In this document: positions 24,128 to 34,745 of the stretch, piece after piece
Layout: the number at the start of each line of letters is the position of its first letter
Position numbering within the stretch: the stretch's first letter is position 1
DNA from: Nymphaea colorata
Lineage: Eukaryota > Streptophyta > Magnoliopsida > Nymphaeales > Nymphaeaceae
Direction: 5' to 3'
Length of the DNA stretch: 60,000 nt
Assembly: GCF_008831285.2 (NCBI RefSeq)
Contig: NC_045145.1
Coordinates: 8,742,802 to 8,802,801 of the forward strand
Translations under genes and position numbers: made by a program
The notes under the pieces: generated by a model
Database searches by the model: none
Seen by the model: the letters and a program-made list of their open reading frames with translations, nothing else
Told to the model about the DNA's origin: nothing

Positions 24128-27040
24128 CCCCCCCTCAAGCTTGGCATACATGTCAAACATGCCAAGCTTGCTCACATTTTTTTCAAATTGAGATGTACAT
24201 AAGGCTTTGGTTAAAACATCTGCAATTTGATCTTCAGACTTCATATAAGGCAGGATCAACTCCTTTGAATCAATGCGTTCCCGTATGAAGTGACGATCAA
24301 ACTCCACGTCTTTGGTTCTGTCATGCAGGACGGGATTATTTGCAAGGTTAATCGCAGATTTGTTGTCGCAGTACATCTTCATCTTCTCTTCCATTTCAAT
24401 TCCAATATCTGCTAGAAGGATCTTCAACCATAGCATTTCTGTAACTCCCATAGCAACCTCCCTGTATTCAGCCTCAGCACTGGATCTAGAACAAACTTTC
24501 TACCTTTTACTTCTCCATACAACCAGGTTACCCACTAGAAAGATGCAGTACCCTGTGGTAGACCTCCTAGTATCAGTGCACCCTGCCCAATCTGCGTCAG
24601 AGTATCCTTCAATATTAAGTTGGTCTTGCTGAGTATACAGTAATCATTTCCCTGGGTCATTTTTCAGATACCCCAACACTCTTTCTGCACTCTTCCAGTG
24701 ACAATCAGTAGGAGCATGCATAAACTGACTCAACACATTCACAGCATAGGTGATATCAGGGCGAGTGAGGGTAAGATAGATGAGCTTACCAACCAACCTC
24801 TGATACCGACCTTTTCCTTCCTCATCCAGGATGTTGCCAGTTTTGATGCTTATCTTCGTACCAGACTCCATTGGAGTTAGAAAGGGCCTACATCCAAGTT
24901 TACCTGTCTTCTTTAAGAGATCCAGAGTGTACTTCCTTTGACTCATAACAAGCCCTGTCTTTGACCGAGCAATCTCTATCCCCAGAAAGTACCTTAGTTT
25001 ACCCAGATCTTTCAGATCAAATTCAGCAGCTAACCTCTCCTTCATCTTCTTTTTCTCTTCTTCATCGTCACCTGTGACAATCATATCATCAACGTATACA
25101 AGAAGGAGACTCACCAAACCATTTCTCTGCTTAATGAATAGGGTGTGATCACCATTTCCCTGTTTGTATCCATTAGTCTTCATCACTATCCTCAGTCTTT
25201 CAAACCAAGCTCTAGGAGAATGCTTTAGTCCATACAAGGGTTTCTTGAGATGACAACATTTTCCGCTTTGGACATATCCAGGGGGCATGCTCATATAGAT
25301 CTCTTCTTCTGGATGGCCGTTCAAGAATGCATTCTTGACATCAAGCTGGTCCATGCTCCACTTCTTTTGCACAGCAAGTGCTAAGATGACTCTCACGGTT
25401 TTCAGTTTGGCAACAGGGGCAAAAGTTTCAAGATAATCAATACCATATTTCTGACTGAACCCCTTTGCAACAAGGTGAGCCTTATACCTTTCCACAGTAC
25501 CATCAGGTTTGTACTTCACACTAAACACCCACTTGGAACCAACTAAATGAGTGTCCTTGGGGATATCAACAACTTCCCACGTGCTGTTCTTTGCCAAGGC
25601 ATTCATCTCCTCTGTCATGGCCTGTAGCCATTTAGGATCCTCTCTGGCATCTTCCACACACCTGGGGATCACAGACTTAGACAAGGATGTAATAAAGCAT
25701 TTGTAATTCTTACTAAGTTTCGCATAAAAGACAAATCTCTTAATAGGGTGAGAAGTACATGACCTGGTTCCCTTGCGCAAGGCTATGGGAAGCTCTTCAT
25801 CTATTGGACTTGGGTCATCCGGAGAACTCACAGGATTGGGATTGGTTCCATCAACATCTTCAACCACATCTGTCTTCTTTCTGATGTACACCTGGCCGAA
25901 CAGATGATCACGGACTGTGGGCTGATCATCCACAGAGTTCCCTTGCACAGGGCGGTCGCTATCACCTCTGACTGTCTCTATCACACTGGGGCTGTCGCTA
26001 TCACCTCTGACTGTCTCTGTCACACTGTGGCTGACCTTGTACTCTAAAAAATCCATAAACTGAACCAGCTGGTCTGAGGAATACTCTTCCACACCTTTCC
26101 CTATACACTCCCCCTGAAGAGGATTCATAGGAAAATACGCCTCATGTTCATGAAAGGTAACATCCCGAGAGACATAAATTTTGGAGGTAGTAGGGTCAAG
26201 ACACTTATATCTCTTCTGAGTTGGAGAATACCCCAAGAAGACAGCTTTGACGGACCGATGATCAAGTTTCTTAAGGGTTGGACTATGGTCATGAACAAAG
26301 CAAGTACACCCAAACACTCGAGGAGTAAGAGGCCAAGGGTTATGAGTGGGCCTAAGCACAGAGTAGGGAGAACGACCATTCAACACACGAGTAGGCATAC
26401 GGTTAATCAGATGGGCACTAGTGAGAAGAGCATCACCCCAGTAGCGCTTAGGAACATGCCTATGGAACATAATGGCACGGGTGACTTCTAATAAATGGCG
26501 ATTTTTACGTTCGGCCAAGCCATTTTGAGGAGGTGTGTAACTACAGGATGTCTCATGAATAATACCCTTGCTCCTCAAGGAATCATCGATAGATTGGGAG
26601 ACATACTCCCGAGCATTATCGGTGCGGAAAGCTTAAACAGAGGTCTGAAATTGAGTCTCAACAAATGCAACAAAATTTTTGACAATGATGGGAACTTCAC
26701 TACGTTCTTTCAACAGGTACACGAACGTACAACGGGAGTAGTCATCAATAAGAGTCATAAAATAATGAAAACCACGACAAGTGGGTACTCCCGAAGGACC
26801 CCAAACATCAGAGTGAACTAAAGCAAACGAACGAGTGGTTTTATTGAGAGAAATAGGGTACGAAGCCCTGACATGTTTAGCCAACTGGCAAACTTCACAT
26901 GAGAAAGAGTCAATAGAAACAGAAGTAAAAAGCCTTGGAAACAACTTCTTGATCAACTGGAAAGGGAGATGTCCAGTTAAGTGCTCATCGTCAGTCTGGT
27001 GCATACACTGCTTAAAACTTCTTGCAATATTTGGTAGCAA
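24122..27040 (-). pseudogene. Copia-2 integrase-RT-RNase H polyprotein with three stops
   Basis: Reading 27040 downwards: the pre-integrase remnant CEVCQLAKHVRASYP, integrase HSDVWGPSGVP, then an in-frame TAA at 26633-26635 before TDNAREYVSQS. A long uninterrupted frame (26578-24644) covers the integrase Glu motif (NGLAERKNRH) and RT with [11 protein letters not shown] and LLVYVDDMIVTGDD. Two further stops fall just before and within the RNase H region (near 24644 and 24500). The last block (24451-24122) has KMYCDNKSAINLANNPVLHD and ends EGGC with its stop inside the LTR. The linker between integrase and RT contains a 13-residue tandem duplication (ETVRGDSD). Confidence 0.9.
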
Positions 27041-28180
27041 GTCATGCCTCTATAGGTCTCATCTTAAAATAAGCTTCTGCAGCAAAGAGGAAGGACTGCC
27101 TGCAGCGTATGGAGGTTGTCACACAACATGAAATTCTAACAGGGTTTTTCTTCACTTGCATACCCTACAACAAGTGGTTTTGAATTGACAGAAGTTGAAT
27201 TATGAACCACTACAAACATATAAATGATATCATTAGGCATTTACTTTTAGCTGCATATTGTGGTTATAGTTCATCTTAAGTCTTAACGAGTTACATCACG
27301 TTGCATTTAGGACACCTGGCCTCTTTTTAAGCATGTTTACAGCCCATCCATTTTGTAGAAGCTTTGAACATTGACTACGAACAACTAATAAGTGTATGCC
27401 ATCAACACTGAAAAAATGAAGATTATGAAAGAGGAGGCTTTTAACGTGCATCATCAACCTCATAAAGTGAGTTACTGGTTTCATGCCTACATTTCTTTTG
27501 CTACAGATTTTGAGCAGCGGTTTTAAAAAGATGCAAGCTCTCAGATTTTTTACTTCGTGTAAAAAAGAGATGTTCGGTTATACTTTTTCCTGAGTGTTTG
27601 TTCATCTTTCTAGTTTCTATTTATGATTTTTCTTTAACTTTTAGGCATATGTATCTCCACCAAATAGAATACAATTTTGAACTTGTCTGCACTTAAGGAT
27701 CTAGAATTTCCACTTAGTTAAGGAGATGAGGGTATTTTAGGACTTGTATGGTGATTTTGCTTTGATTTCAGCATATTGTTTTTTGTGTCTTATTGCTAAG
27801 AGGATTATCTAAAACCATTCAAACCAATCCAACTCGGTCCTGAAAGTGGTTTTTAGGTGGATAGGAGAGTGAGCGATAGAAGTATCAATTTCCCCTTAGC
27901 AATCAATGATCTAACCCTTTGCACGAAAACCTCAAAACAAAAAAATTTGGAGAAGATTGCCGGGGCACAAGACCGATCAAACTTTGTTCGATAGTCGTAC
28001 ATTTAGAGTCTAACAGAGTCCAATCCCATAGTTGTCATTATCATGCACTTGATGATTTTACAAAACCCACCACATAGGATTGGTTTATCCTGGGCTTCCT
28101 TTGGGAAAAGATAAGAGCTTAACCTATACCATTTGTAAAACTTCCAATCAGTTGAGGACTCAACATTTATGGAAAATCGT
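27041..28180. other. Unassigned region between Copia-2 and the inverted repeat
   Basis: No gene or element recognised. The minus-strand open frame at 27296-27484 has no known domain. Confidence 0.3.
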
Positions 28181-28204
28181 CACCCTTAAACCAACCTTTT
28201 TTTA

Positions 28205-28562
28205 TAGAAGTCCATATTTTTATAAGAGAGTTGATGAAGTTCATTTTTCTACCCAACCAACCTATACTGCTTTGCATTCACCCTCTTCTTTAGAGTTAAA
28301 TTCCTTCCTCCTGGTGATATACCATTTGATGTCAAGATTTTATTGTAAAAGTGAAAATTTTCAGTTTGCTTAAAAACATTTTAAAAGTGTCTTTTAACAC
28401 AATAATGGCACAATAAAAAATTCTCTTTCAAAAAAGTACTTGACATCAAATGGCATATCCACCAGAAGTAAGAACTCTCTTCTACCAAAAGAGGAGTTTT
28501 TATGAAACCAGACTGATTTGTTGGGTAGAAGAAGAACTCCATATGCTCTCCTATAGAAGTAG
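28205..28562. repeat. Head-to-head inverted repeat at the left edge of copy A
   Basis: The left arm (about 28205-28401) is an inverted, diverged copy of the right arm (about 28407-28562). For example CCATTTGATGTCAAG at 28323 mirrors CTTGACATCAAATGG at 28440, and TTTTTCTACCCAACCAACC mirrors GGTTGGGTAGAA-type sequence on the right. The left arm also carries AAAAACATTTTAAAAGTGTC. Its reverse complement is found at the left edge of copy B (about 38303-38325). These look like long terminal inverted repeats of a DNA transposon such as a MULE, but no transposase is seen. Confidence 0.6.
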
Positions 28563-29261
28563 GGAAGATCAAACTATCCAATTCAAAAATCAAACTATCG
28601 AATTCAAAAATCAAATACAAATCACCTATTCTACTCAATCCCCACCTATCTAATCACTCATTCCTTGCACCTTATGATCAATAAATCAAGAATTCAAGCA
28701 AAAAAGATAAAACAGATTATAAGAACATAAACACGTCCTAAAAACGAAGAAGTGAACCTATATTTACTAAGTTGAACCCTTACCAACTATAAGATATAAA
28801 ATTTCACTGAAAAAAAAAAATGAAAACAGCAAAGCAAACCTTTCCACCAATGTCGTGTGAGTTTAATGACTAAAGATCCAAAATTCTAAAAAAAATGAAG
28901 ACTACTAAATAATGTTGCAAATCCAACCTAATTGGTCCAACTGAAAACTGGTGGCCATTTTACATATGCCAAAGAAGTTTTAGATACAAAAAAAAAAAAA
29001 AATTGAAGGTTGTTTTTATATTTAAAAACGATTTTTAATTTGGTGAAAATTCTACCAGAAACACAGGACAACAACTACAATTCCTAGTCTACTTCAAAAA
29101 CGATCCTACAAATAAAAGTTCAATGTTCTCCAGTAAAAACAAATGATATTAGCACGTCAAAAAACAGTAATAAACACTCAATGGAACAATCACACCCATA
29201 CCGGGCACTTGTATCCATACCAATGTAACATAAGTACCAATGCAACATGGTATATACTACT

Positions 29262-29517
29262 TGTTGAAGTATGTTAGATGGGTCTCGGGACCGGGTCTGG
29301 ATCCGTATCCGATCCAACTTGTAGCCCTTGGTGGGCATTATTTAAGTTGTGTAACCCTAATCCTTATGGTGTGAATGAAAGACAAAGGAGAGAGAGAGTC
29401 TGGCGGTTAGTGGGCACCGGCTCCTCCTCATTCGTGGTTTTTTTCCTCTTGTTGAGGGTTTTTCCACGTTACATCGTGATCGTTGTTTCTCTTCCTCTTC
29501 TTGTTCGTGTTTCTACA
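29262..29517 (+). repeat. Copia-3 5' LTR
   Basis: 256 bp, TGTTGAAG to TTCTACA, identical to the 3' copy. It contains the word ACCGGGTCTGGATCC at about 29290-29304. Confidence 0.97.
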
Positions 29518-29530
29518 TGGTATCAGAGCC
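29518..29530 (+). other. Copia-3 primer-binding site
   Basis: TGGTATCAGAGCC directly after the LTR, complementary to initiator tRNA-Met. Confidence 0.95.
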
Positions 29531-30285
29531 GACGAGTTTGGGAAATTTTTAGGGTTTGTGAAGTTCCAACCCTAATATCTCTCACCGCTACCATCGCCAC
29601 CACTGCAGTCACCGCCGCCGCTGCCGCTGCCACTACCGCCGCCGCCGCCGCCGCTGCTGCCACTGCCGCCGCCGCCGTTGCTGCAGCAGCCACCGCCGCT
29701 GCCGCCGCCGTTGCTGCAGCAGCCACCGCCGCCGGTGTACCCAATACCACTGTCGCTGTTTCCGCCGCCGCCGGTGTCACTCTTTGCGCCATCGCCATCG
29801 CAGCCACTCTTGCGGCGTCGCTCTTGCGCCGTCGCTCTTGTGTTGTTGACCGTCGCCGTCACCGTTGTCCCTTGCGCCACTGCCTTTTGCGCCGTAGTCT
29901 TGCTTCCCGAAGAAGAAAGAAGATATGCGTGCTTAGGCGCTTCCTAAGCTTGCCTCCCCCTATTCATGTCACTTCCTAGGGGTCTTTTGCAAATCCGGTG
30001 AAGTGCATCCGCCTCTTACCTGCAATATATTGCTTGGTTGATCTTTGATTCCATCTTCTTGTTTTTGTTTGGCACCCACCGTGCAAGAAGAGGTGGCTGG
30101 TCCGTGACTTGGTAGAGGACGTAAAGGAGGAGAGGAGCGTAACTTGAGGATTGCCTCAACGTCTGCCGGCGCTCCGGCGATCGCATCCCCCTTTCCTTAC
30201 AAAAGACCGGGGTTAAATTGGTCTTACGGGTGAAGGCTTTCCTCGTCTCGAAGTTGATTTCCTATTCACTTCTATACCTTGATAC
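29531..30285 (+). other. Copia-3 leader with a GCC-trinucleotide-rich tract in the place of gag
   Basis: Positions 29590-29760 are dominated by GCC/GCT/ACC triplets, giving long Ala- or Pro-rich frames on both strands. The rest (29760-30285) is GC-rich with no recognisable domain. A normal copia element has about 300-400 codons of gag here. This sequence has no similarity to the gag of Copia-1, Copia-4 or Copia-5. I read it as an untranslated leader or acquired DNA. Confidence 0.7.
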
Positions 30286-33200
30286 TTGTTGGGTTTTGCC
30301 TCTTGGATCTTGTTTCCAGCAAGGAGAACGTGTGGCGAAACCTCTACCCGTGGGAGATTGCAGCCCGAGAGAGAGAAGGCACCGCTTCCGTCGAGCGACA
30401 TCGACGATTGTTTCCCCCAATCGACATTCTGTTCACTCTTGGGGCTGATTGGGAATCCGGATATTACTGCCCGTTGGTGCTCTCTGTTGTCATCGGTGCC
30501 TCTCTTGTTGCCTCCTGTTGGACTATCTGTGATTATGGCAGCTTCTTCATCTATAGACGTTATGGCGGATTGCCGTATGGGAGAGTGGATCATTGATAGT
30601 GGCGCTACTCACCACATGACCGGCGATCCTAAGGTCTTTCATGAGTATAAGCTTTCATCAGGAAAGGATCGTGTTTCCCTTGCCGATGGTTCATCTATCT
30701 CTGTGGCTGGAAAAGGGAGTCTCCCACTTTTGAACAAGTTCTTAGTCCACAATGCTCTACATGTTCCTCATATTCCCTTGAATCTCTTGTCGGTTAGCAA
30801 GATCACGAAGGAGTTAAATTGCGAACTTATATTTTCCGCTGATCGCTGTGTTATGCAGGACTTGGTGACAGGGAAGAGGATTGGGATTGGCCTAGCTTCT
30901 GACGGGCTCTATCGTTTACCTATGCGTGCTGCTCAGGCTCTCATGACGGCAGTCAGCCAAGCCACGAAGAATAGAGAGGACTCCCTTCAGTTGCTTCTAC
31001 GGTGGCATGAGCGCCTTGGACACTTGCCTTTTGGCCTTCTTAGACAGTTGTTTCCTGATATATGTTCCAGGTTAGATATGACTATGGTGTCTTGTGATGT
31101 CTGTCACCTGGCCAAACATGTTAGGGCTTCGTACCCATTGTCTAGCCATCGGTCTAATGAGGTATTTGCCATGATTCATTCTGATGTGTGGGGGCCTGCA
31201 GGGATTCCTTCTTGTCATGGTTTTCAATATTTTATCACCTTTATAGATGATTATTCTCGTAACACTATTGTCTACTTGCTGAAAGACCGTAGTGAAGTTC
31301 CTACTGTCATAGAGACTTTCATTGCCTATGTGGAAACTCAATATGGAGCATCTGTTAAGACATTTCGATCTGACAATGCTCGAGAGTATATGTGCCAGTC
31401 TGTTGATAGCTTCTTTCGAAAAAAGGGAATTGTTCATGAGACTTCCTGTAGTTATACCCCTCCTCAAAATGGAGTTGCTGAACGAAAAAATCGTCAGTTA
31501 TTGAATATGACTCGGGCTCTTCTTTTTCAACGTCATGTTCCAAAAAAGTATTGGGGGGATGCTGTGTTGACCAGTGCGTATCTTATAAACCGGTTGCCTA
31601 GTCGCGTGTTGAATGGGAAGACGCCTCACTCTCTGTTACCGGGGACTCGTGAACCTTTCTCTCTTCCACTCAGAGTTTTTGGTTGTGTTTGCTTTATTCA
31701 CAACCATAGTCCTCACATTAAAAAGCTTGATCCAAGATCTATTAAGGGCATTTTTTTAGGGTATTCTCCCACTCAAAAAGGGTACAAGTGTCGAGACCCT
31801 TCCACTGGTCGGGCCTATGTTACCAAAGATGTCACTTTCCTTGAACATGTTTCCTATTTTGGTGAGAATCCTCTTCAGGGGGAGTACTCTATGTCACGGG
31901 AAGAGTATTCTCCGAGTCAGGAAATTCAGTTTACAGATTTTTTGGACTACAGGCGTGACTCTGTTGGTCCATCTAGTGAGGTGCATGAACAAGAGAAAAA
32001 TGGTCCATCTAGTGAGGTGCATGAACAGGAGAAAAATGGAGAGTGTTCCACTGAGGCAGAAGAGAAGTGCAATCGTTTATTTGGGCAAGTTTACTCTAGG
32101 CGAAGAGTTTGTACAGATGAGATGACAGGTGGTGAGAATTCTACTCCCAATCCAATTAGTCCTTCCCTGGATGACCCAAGTCGTGCGCAGAAGCAACCTG
32201 TTGAAGAAGAGATTCAGACTGTTGCTGCTAGTGAAGAGCTTCCCATCGCCCTGCGAAAGGGTGTCAGGTCATGTACTCAACATCCTATTGGTAACTTTGT
32301 TTCATATTCTAGACTGAGCAAGGACTACAAATGCTTTGTATCTTCTCTTTCTTTGACTATGATTCCCAGGAATGTTGCTGAGGCTCAGAGTGATCCTAAG
32401 TGGACCTATGCTATGCAAGAAGAGATGGAAGCCTTGCGAAGAAACATGACATGGGAAGTTGTAAAGATTCCTGAGGCGGCTCACTTGGTTGGATCTAAGT
32501 GGGTCTACACCATCAAGTACAAACCAGATGGGAGTGTTGAAAGATACAAAGCTCGTCTTGTGGCCAAGGGGTTTAGTCAGAAATATGGGATTGATTATTT
32601 GGAGACCTTTGCTCCTGTTGCGAAGATGAAGACGGTCAGAGTCATTATCTCTTTAGCTGTGATGAAGGAGTGGAAGATGTACCAACTTGATGTCAAGAAC
32701 GCATTTCTCAATGGAGACCTTGAAGAGGAAGTATATATGTGTATGCCTCCAGGATATGAGGAACCTGGAAAATGTTGCAAGCTAAGGAAAGCTTTATATG
32801 GGCTCAAGCAATCTCCTCGAGCATGGTTTGAACGACTCAGACTTGTCATGAGACAATGTGGATACCATCAAGGGAATGGAGATCATACACTTTTTGTGAA
32901 GAGAAATAAGCAAAAGGTTACTATTCTGTTGGTATATGTTGATGATATGATTGTCACAGGTGATGATGAAGATGAAATAATGAAGTTAAAGAAACTGTTG
33001 GCGATCGAGTTTGATCTTAAGGACCTTGGTAAGTTGAAATACTTCCTTGGCATAGAAATTGCTAGGTCTGGGACTAGCCTTGTGTTAAATCAACGGAAGT
33101 ACACTCTAGATTTGTTAAAGGAGACTGGGAAACTAGGGTGTAGACCAGCTTCTACTCCTCTAGATGCTGGCCATAAGCTAAGTCTGAGAGACGGGGAGCC

Positions 33201-33909
33201 ACTCTGTGAAGAGAAAAAAAGAAGATATCAATGTCTTGTAGGGAAGTTAATTTATCTTACTCTCACTAGACCTGATATTACCTTTGCTGTGAATGTGATG
33301 AGCCAGTTCATGCATGCTCCCACGGATGCCCACTTGAAGGCTGTTGACAGGATCTTGTGCTACTTGAAGAGGAATCCTGGCAAAGGTCTCTTATATGTCA
33401 AGCAAGACACTCTTGGGATTGAAGGTTATTCAGATGCAGACTGGGCAGGCTGTATTGACACTAGGAGGTCCACCTCTGGCTATTGTATTTATTTGGGAGG
33501 GAATCTCATAGTGTGGAGAAGTAAAAGGCAAGATGTTTGTTCGCGTTCCAGTGCTGAAGCAGAATACAGAGCTGTTGCTATGGGAGTTTCTGAGCTTTTG
33601 TGGCTGAAAGTATTGTTGACTGATATTGGTATAAAAGTTGAAGAACCAATGAAGATGTATTGCGATAACAAGACTGCAATTAACTTGGCCAACAACCCTG
33701 TGCTTCATGACAGAACAAAGCATGTTGAGATTGACCGACATTTCATTGGAGAGAGAATTGATGCTAAAGAACTTATACTTCCTTACATGAGATCTGAAGA
33801 CCAAACGGCTGATGTTCTGACGAAGGCTTTATCTTCGACCTCATTTGAGAGAAATGTATCCAAGTTGGGCATGTTTGATATGTATGCCCAACTTGAGGGG
33901 GAGTGTTGA
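30286..33909 (+). CDS. Copia-3 Pol polyprotein (protease, integrase, RT, RNase H), uninterrupted
   Basis: A single frame of 1207 codons. The ATG at 30535 (MAASSSIDVMADC) is the likelier start, because the 83 residues before it match nothing. Domains in order: aspartic protease WIIDSGATHHMTGD; pre-integrase zinc region WHERLGHLPF...CDVCHLAKH; integrase HSDVWGPAG, RSDNAREY and NGVAERKNRQ (the D-D-E triad); RT with [11 protein letters not shown] and LLVYVDDMIVTGDD; RNase H with GYSDADWAGC, SSAEAEYRAV and MYCDNKTAINLA. The stop codon lies three codons into the 3' LTR. A 12-residue tandem repeat (GPSSEVHEQEKN) sits in the integrase-RT linker at 31966-32037. All catalytic residues I can check are present. 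The product would cut, integrate and reverse-transcribe, but no Gag is encoded with it. Confidence 0.95.
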   Translation: MLGFASWILFPARRTCGETSTRGRLQPEREKAPLPSSDIDDCFPQSTFCSLLGLIGNPDITARWCSLLSSVPLLLPPVGLSVIMAASSSIDVMADCRMGEWIIDSGATHHMTGDPKVFHEYKLSSGKDRVSLADGSSISVAGKGSLPLLNKFLVHNALHVPHIPLNLLSVSKITKELNCELIFSADRCVMQDLVTGKRIGIGLASDGLYRLPMRAAQALMTAVSQATKNREDSLQLLLRWHERLGHLPFGLLRQLFPDICSRLDMTMVSCDVCHLAKHVRASYPLSSHRSNEVFAMIHSDVWGPAGIPSCHGFQYFITFIDDYSRNTIVYLLKDRSEVPTVIETFIAYVETQYGASVKTFRSDNAREYMCQSVDSFFRKKGIVHETSCSYTPPQNGVAERKNRQLLNMTRALLFQRHVPKKYWGDAVLTSAYLINRLPSRVLNGKTPHSLLPGTREPFSLPLRVFGCVCFIHNHSPHIKKLDPRSIKGIFLGYSPTQKGYKCRDPSTGRAYVTKDVTFLEHVSYFGENPLQGEYSMSREEYSPSQEIQFTDFLDYRRDSVGPSSEVHEQEKNGPSSEVHEQEKNGECSTEAEEKCNRLFGQVYSRRRVCTDEMTGGENSTPNPISPSLDDPSRAQKQPVEEEIQTVAASEELPIALRKGVRSCTQHPIGNFVSYSRLSKDYKCFVSSLSLTMIPRNVAEAQSDPKWTYAMQEEMEALRRNMTWEVVKIPEAAHLVGSKWVYTIKYKPDGSVERYKARLVAKGFSQKYGIDYLETFAPVAKMKTVRVIISLAVMKEWKMYQLDVKNAFLNGDLEEEVYMCMPPGYEEPGKCCKLRKALYGLKQSPRAWFERLRLVMRQCGYHQGNGDHTLFVKRNKQKVTILLVYVDDMIVTGDDEDEIMKLKKLLAIEFDLKDLGKLKYFLGIEIARSGTSLVLNQRKYTLDLLKETGKLGCRPASTPLDAGHKLSLRDGEPLCEEKKRRYQCLVGKLIYLTLTRPDITFAVNVMSQFMHAPTDAHLKAVDRILCYLKRNPGKGLLYVKQDTLGIEGYSDADWAGCIDTRRSTSGYCIYLGGNLIVWRSKRQDVCSRSSAEAEYRAVAMGVSELLWLKVLLTDIGIKVEEPMKMYCDNKTAINLANNPVLHDRTKHVEIDRHFIGERIDAKELILPYMRSEDQTADVLTKALSSTSFERNVSKLGMFDMYAQLEGEC
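33895..33903 (+). other. Copia-3 polypurine tract
   Basis: GAGGGGGAG directly before the 3' LTR; it primes plus-strand DNA synthesis and also encodes the last residues of Pol. Confidence 0.85.
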
Positions 33910-34159
33910 AGTATGTTAGATGGGTCTCGGGACCGGGTCTGGATCCGTATCCGATCCAACTTGTAGCCCTTGGTGGGCATTATTTAAGTTGTGTAACCCT
34001 AATCCTTATGGTGTGAATGAAAGACAAAGGAGAGAGAGAGTCTGGCGGTTAGTGGGCACCGGCTCCTCCTCATTCGTGGTTTTTTTCCTCTTGTTGAGGG
34101 TTTTTCCACGTTACATCGTGATCGTTGTTTCTCTTCCTCTTCTTGTTCGTGTTTCTACA
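33904..34159 (+). repeat. Copia-3 3' LTR
   Basis: 256 bp, identical to the 5' LTR by eye. Confidence 0.97.
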
Positions 34160-34458
34160 CTACTCATTCCATTCATACGAATAACCGAACTTCTGATGAA
34201 CATAGATGTGCATCTTTTTGAAAGCACTCCTCAAAACCTGCAGCAAAAGAAATCCAGACATAAAACCGATAGCTTACTTTATGAGGCACAATTGGCTGAT
34301 ATGATCTACATGCAGCTGAACTAAAGTTAAAAAAAAGCTGTGAAATGGATCAATTTTCCTTCCTACATACTTGCAATGGCCTACCAACTTTGTTTTCCAA
34401 GGAACATGTTTTTTTTTTTTTTTCTTTTAAATAACTGCACAAAGTGAAAACAACATAC

Positions 34459-34745
34459 TTGCAAAGTGCAACGTCCAGAGAGCAGCTTGTATGTGTGACT
34501 TCCAAGGGTTTTAGCATAGTGGAAAGCATATTCTCCAAATGTCAGACTAGCTTGTCTGGTAATGATTTTGAGACTGTCAACAACTCCTCTAACAACCTGA
34601 TTACAGAGGAAAAAACTGACTAAAAAACTTGAAAAAGAGGGCAAGAGAAAAACAAGAGATTAGCATTGCTCACTGATGCTCCAGACTCTCCTTCCATGTT
34701 CTCATGAATTGCCTCATTATCGGGTTTTGTAAGCAGTAAACCTGA
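34459..34745 (-). pseudogene. NAD-isocitrate dehydrogenase catalytic-subunit exon fragments (copy A)
   Basis: The minus-strand exon 34459-34596 (138 nt, acceptor AG at 34597-34598, donor GT at 34457-34458) reads VVRGVVDSLKIITRQASLT then EYAFHYAKT. This closely matches plant mitochondrial NAD-IDH catalytic subunits (IDH5/IDH6 type). After YAKT the sequence departs from the family (LGSHTYKLLSG). The preceding exon (about 34682-34745) keeps traces of the family's GYKTRYDD and REN(T)EGEYSG blocks as AYKTR and ENMEGE, but with stop codons and a deletion. An exon-like piece near 34190-34250 may be a third fragment. It is a pseudogene fragment with introns retained, so it was copied as DNA, not from mRNA. 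Confidence 0.75.

Larger units (their letters stand above)
23852..27040 (-). mobile_element. Copia-2: 5'-truncated Ty1/copia retrotransposon
   Basis: A single 3' LTR (23852-24127) is followed by a polypurine tract (C-run in plus orientation) and by RNase H, RT, integrase and part of the pre-integrase domain on the minus strand. Similarity to Copia-3 stops near 27000 inside the pre-integrase region. Protease, gag, primer-binding site and 5' LTR are missing, and no second copy of the LTR is seen in the window. Three in-frame nonsense codons interrupt pol. Protein similarity to Copia-3 is high across the whole shared part, so the two belong to one lineage. Confidence 0.9.
29262..34159 (+). mobile_element. 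Copia-3: young Ty1/copia retrotransposon with intact pol and no gag
   Basis: Identical 256-bp LTRs (29262-29517 and 33904-34159, no difference by eye), TSD CTACT (29257-29261 and 34160-34164), primer-binding site TGGTATCAGAGCC and polypurine tract GAGGGGGAG. The empty site is preserved in copies B and C (TATATACTACTCATTCC). The internal region starts with a 1-kb leader where gag should be, then an uninterrupted protease-integrase-RT-RNase H frame. No capsid domain or CCHC zinc knuckle exists in any frame of the leader. It would need Gag supplied in trans. Confidence 0.95.

Noticed and set aside
28381-28653. Open frames on both strands at 28.4-28.6 kb, repeated at 38.3-38.6 kb
   Set aside because: The duplicate is explained by the copy A/B repeat; neither peptide has a known domain and the DNA is part of an inverted repeat.
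29278-29979. Long Ala/Pro-rich frames on both strands of the Copia-3 leader
   Set aside because: They arise from the GCC-triplet tract and begin inside the LTR; no domain and no codon pattern of a real protein.
30286-30534. 83-residue extension before MAASSS as a possible short Gag
   Set aside because: It has no CCHC knuckle, no capsid-like sequence and no similarity to other copia Gag in the window; probably leader that happens to be open.
34459-34596. Functional IDH exon
   Set aside because: The reading departs from the family after YAKT, the previous exon has stops, and the same defects are in copy B.
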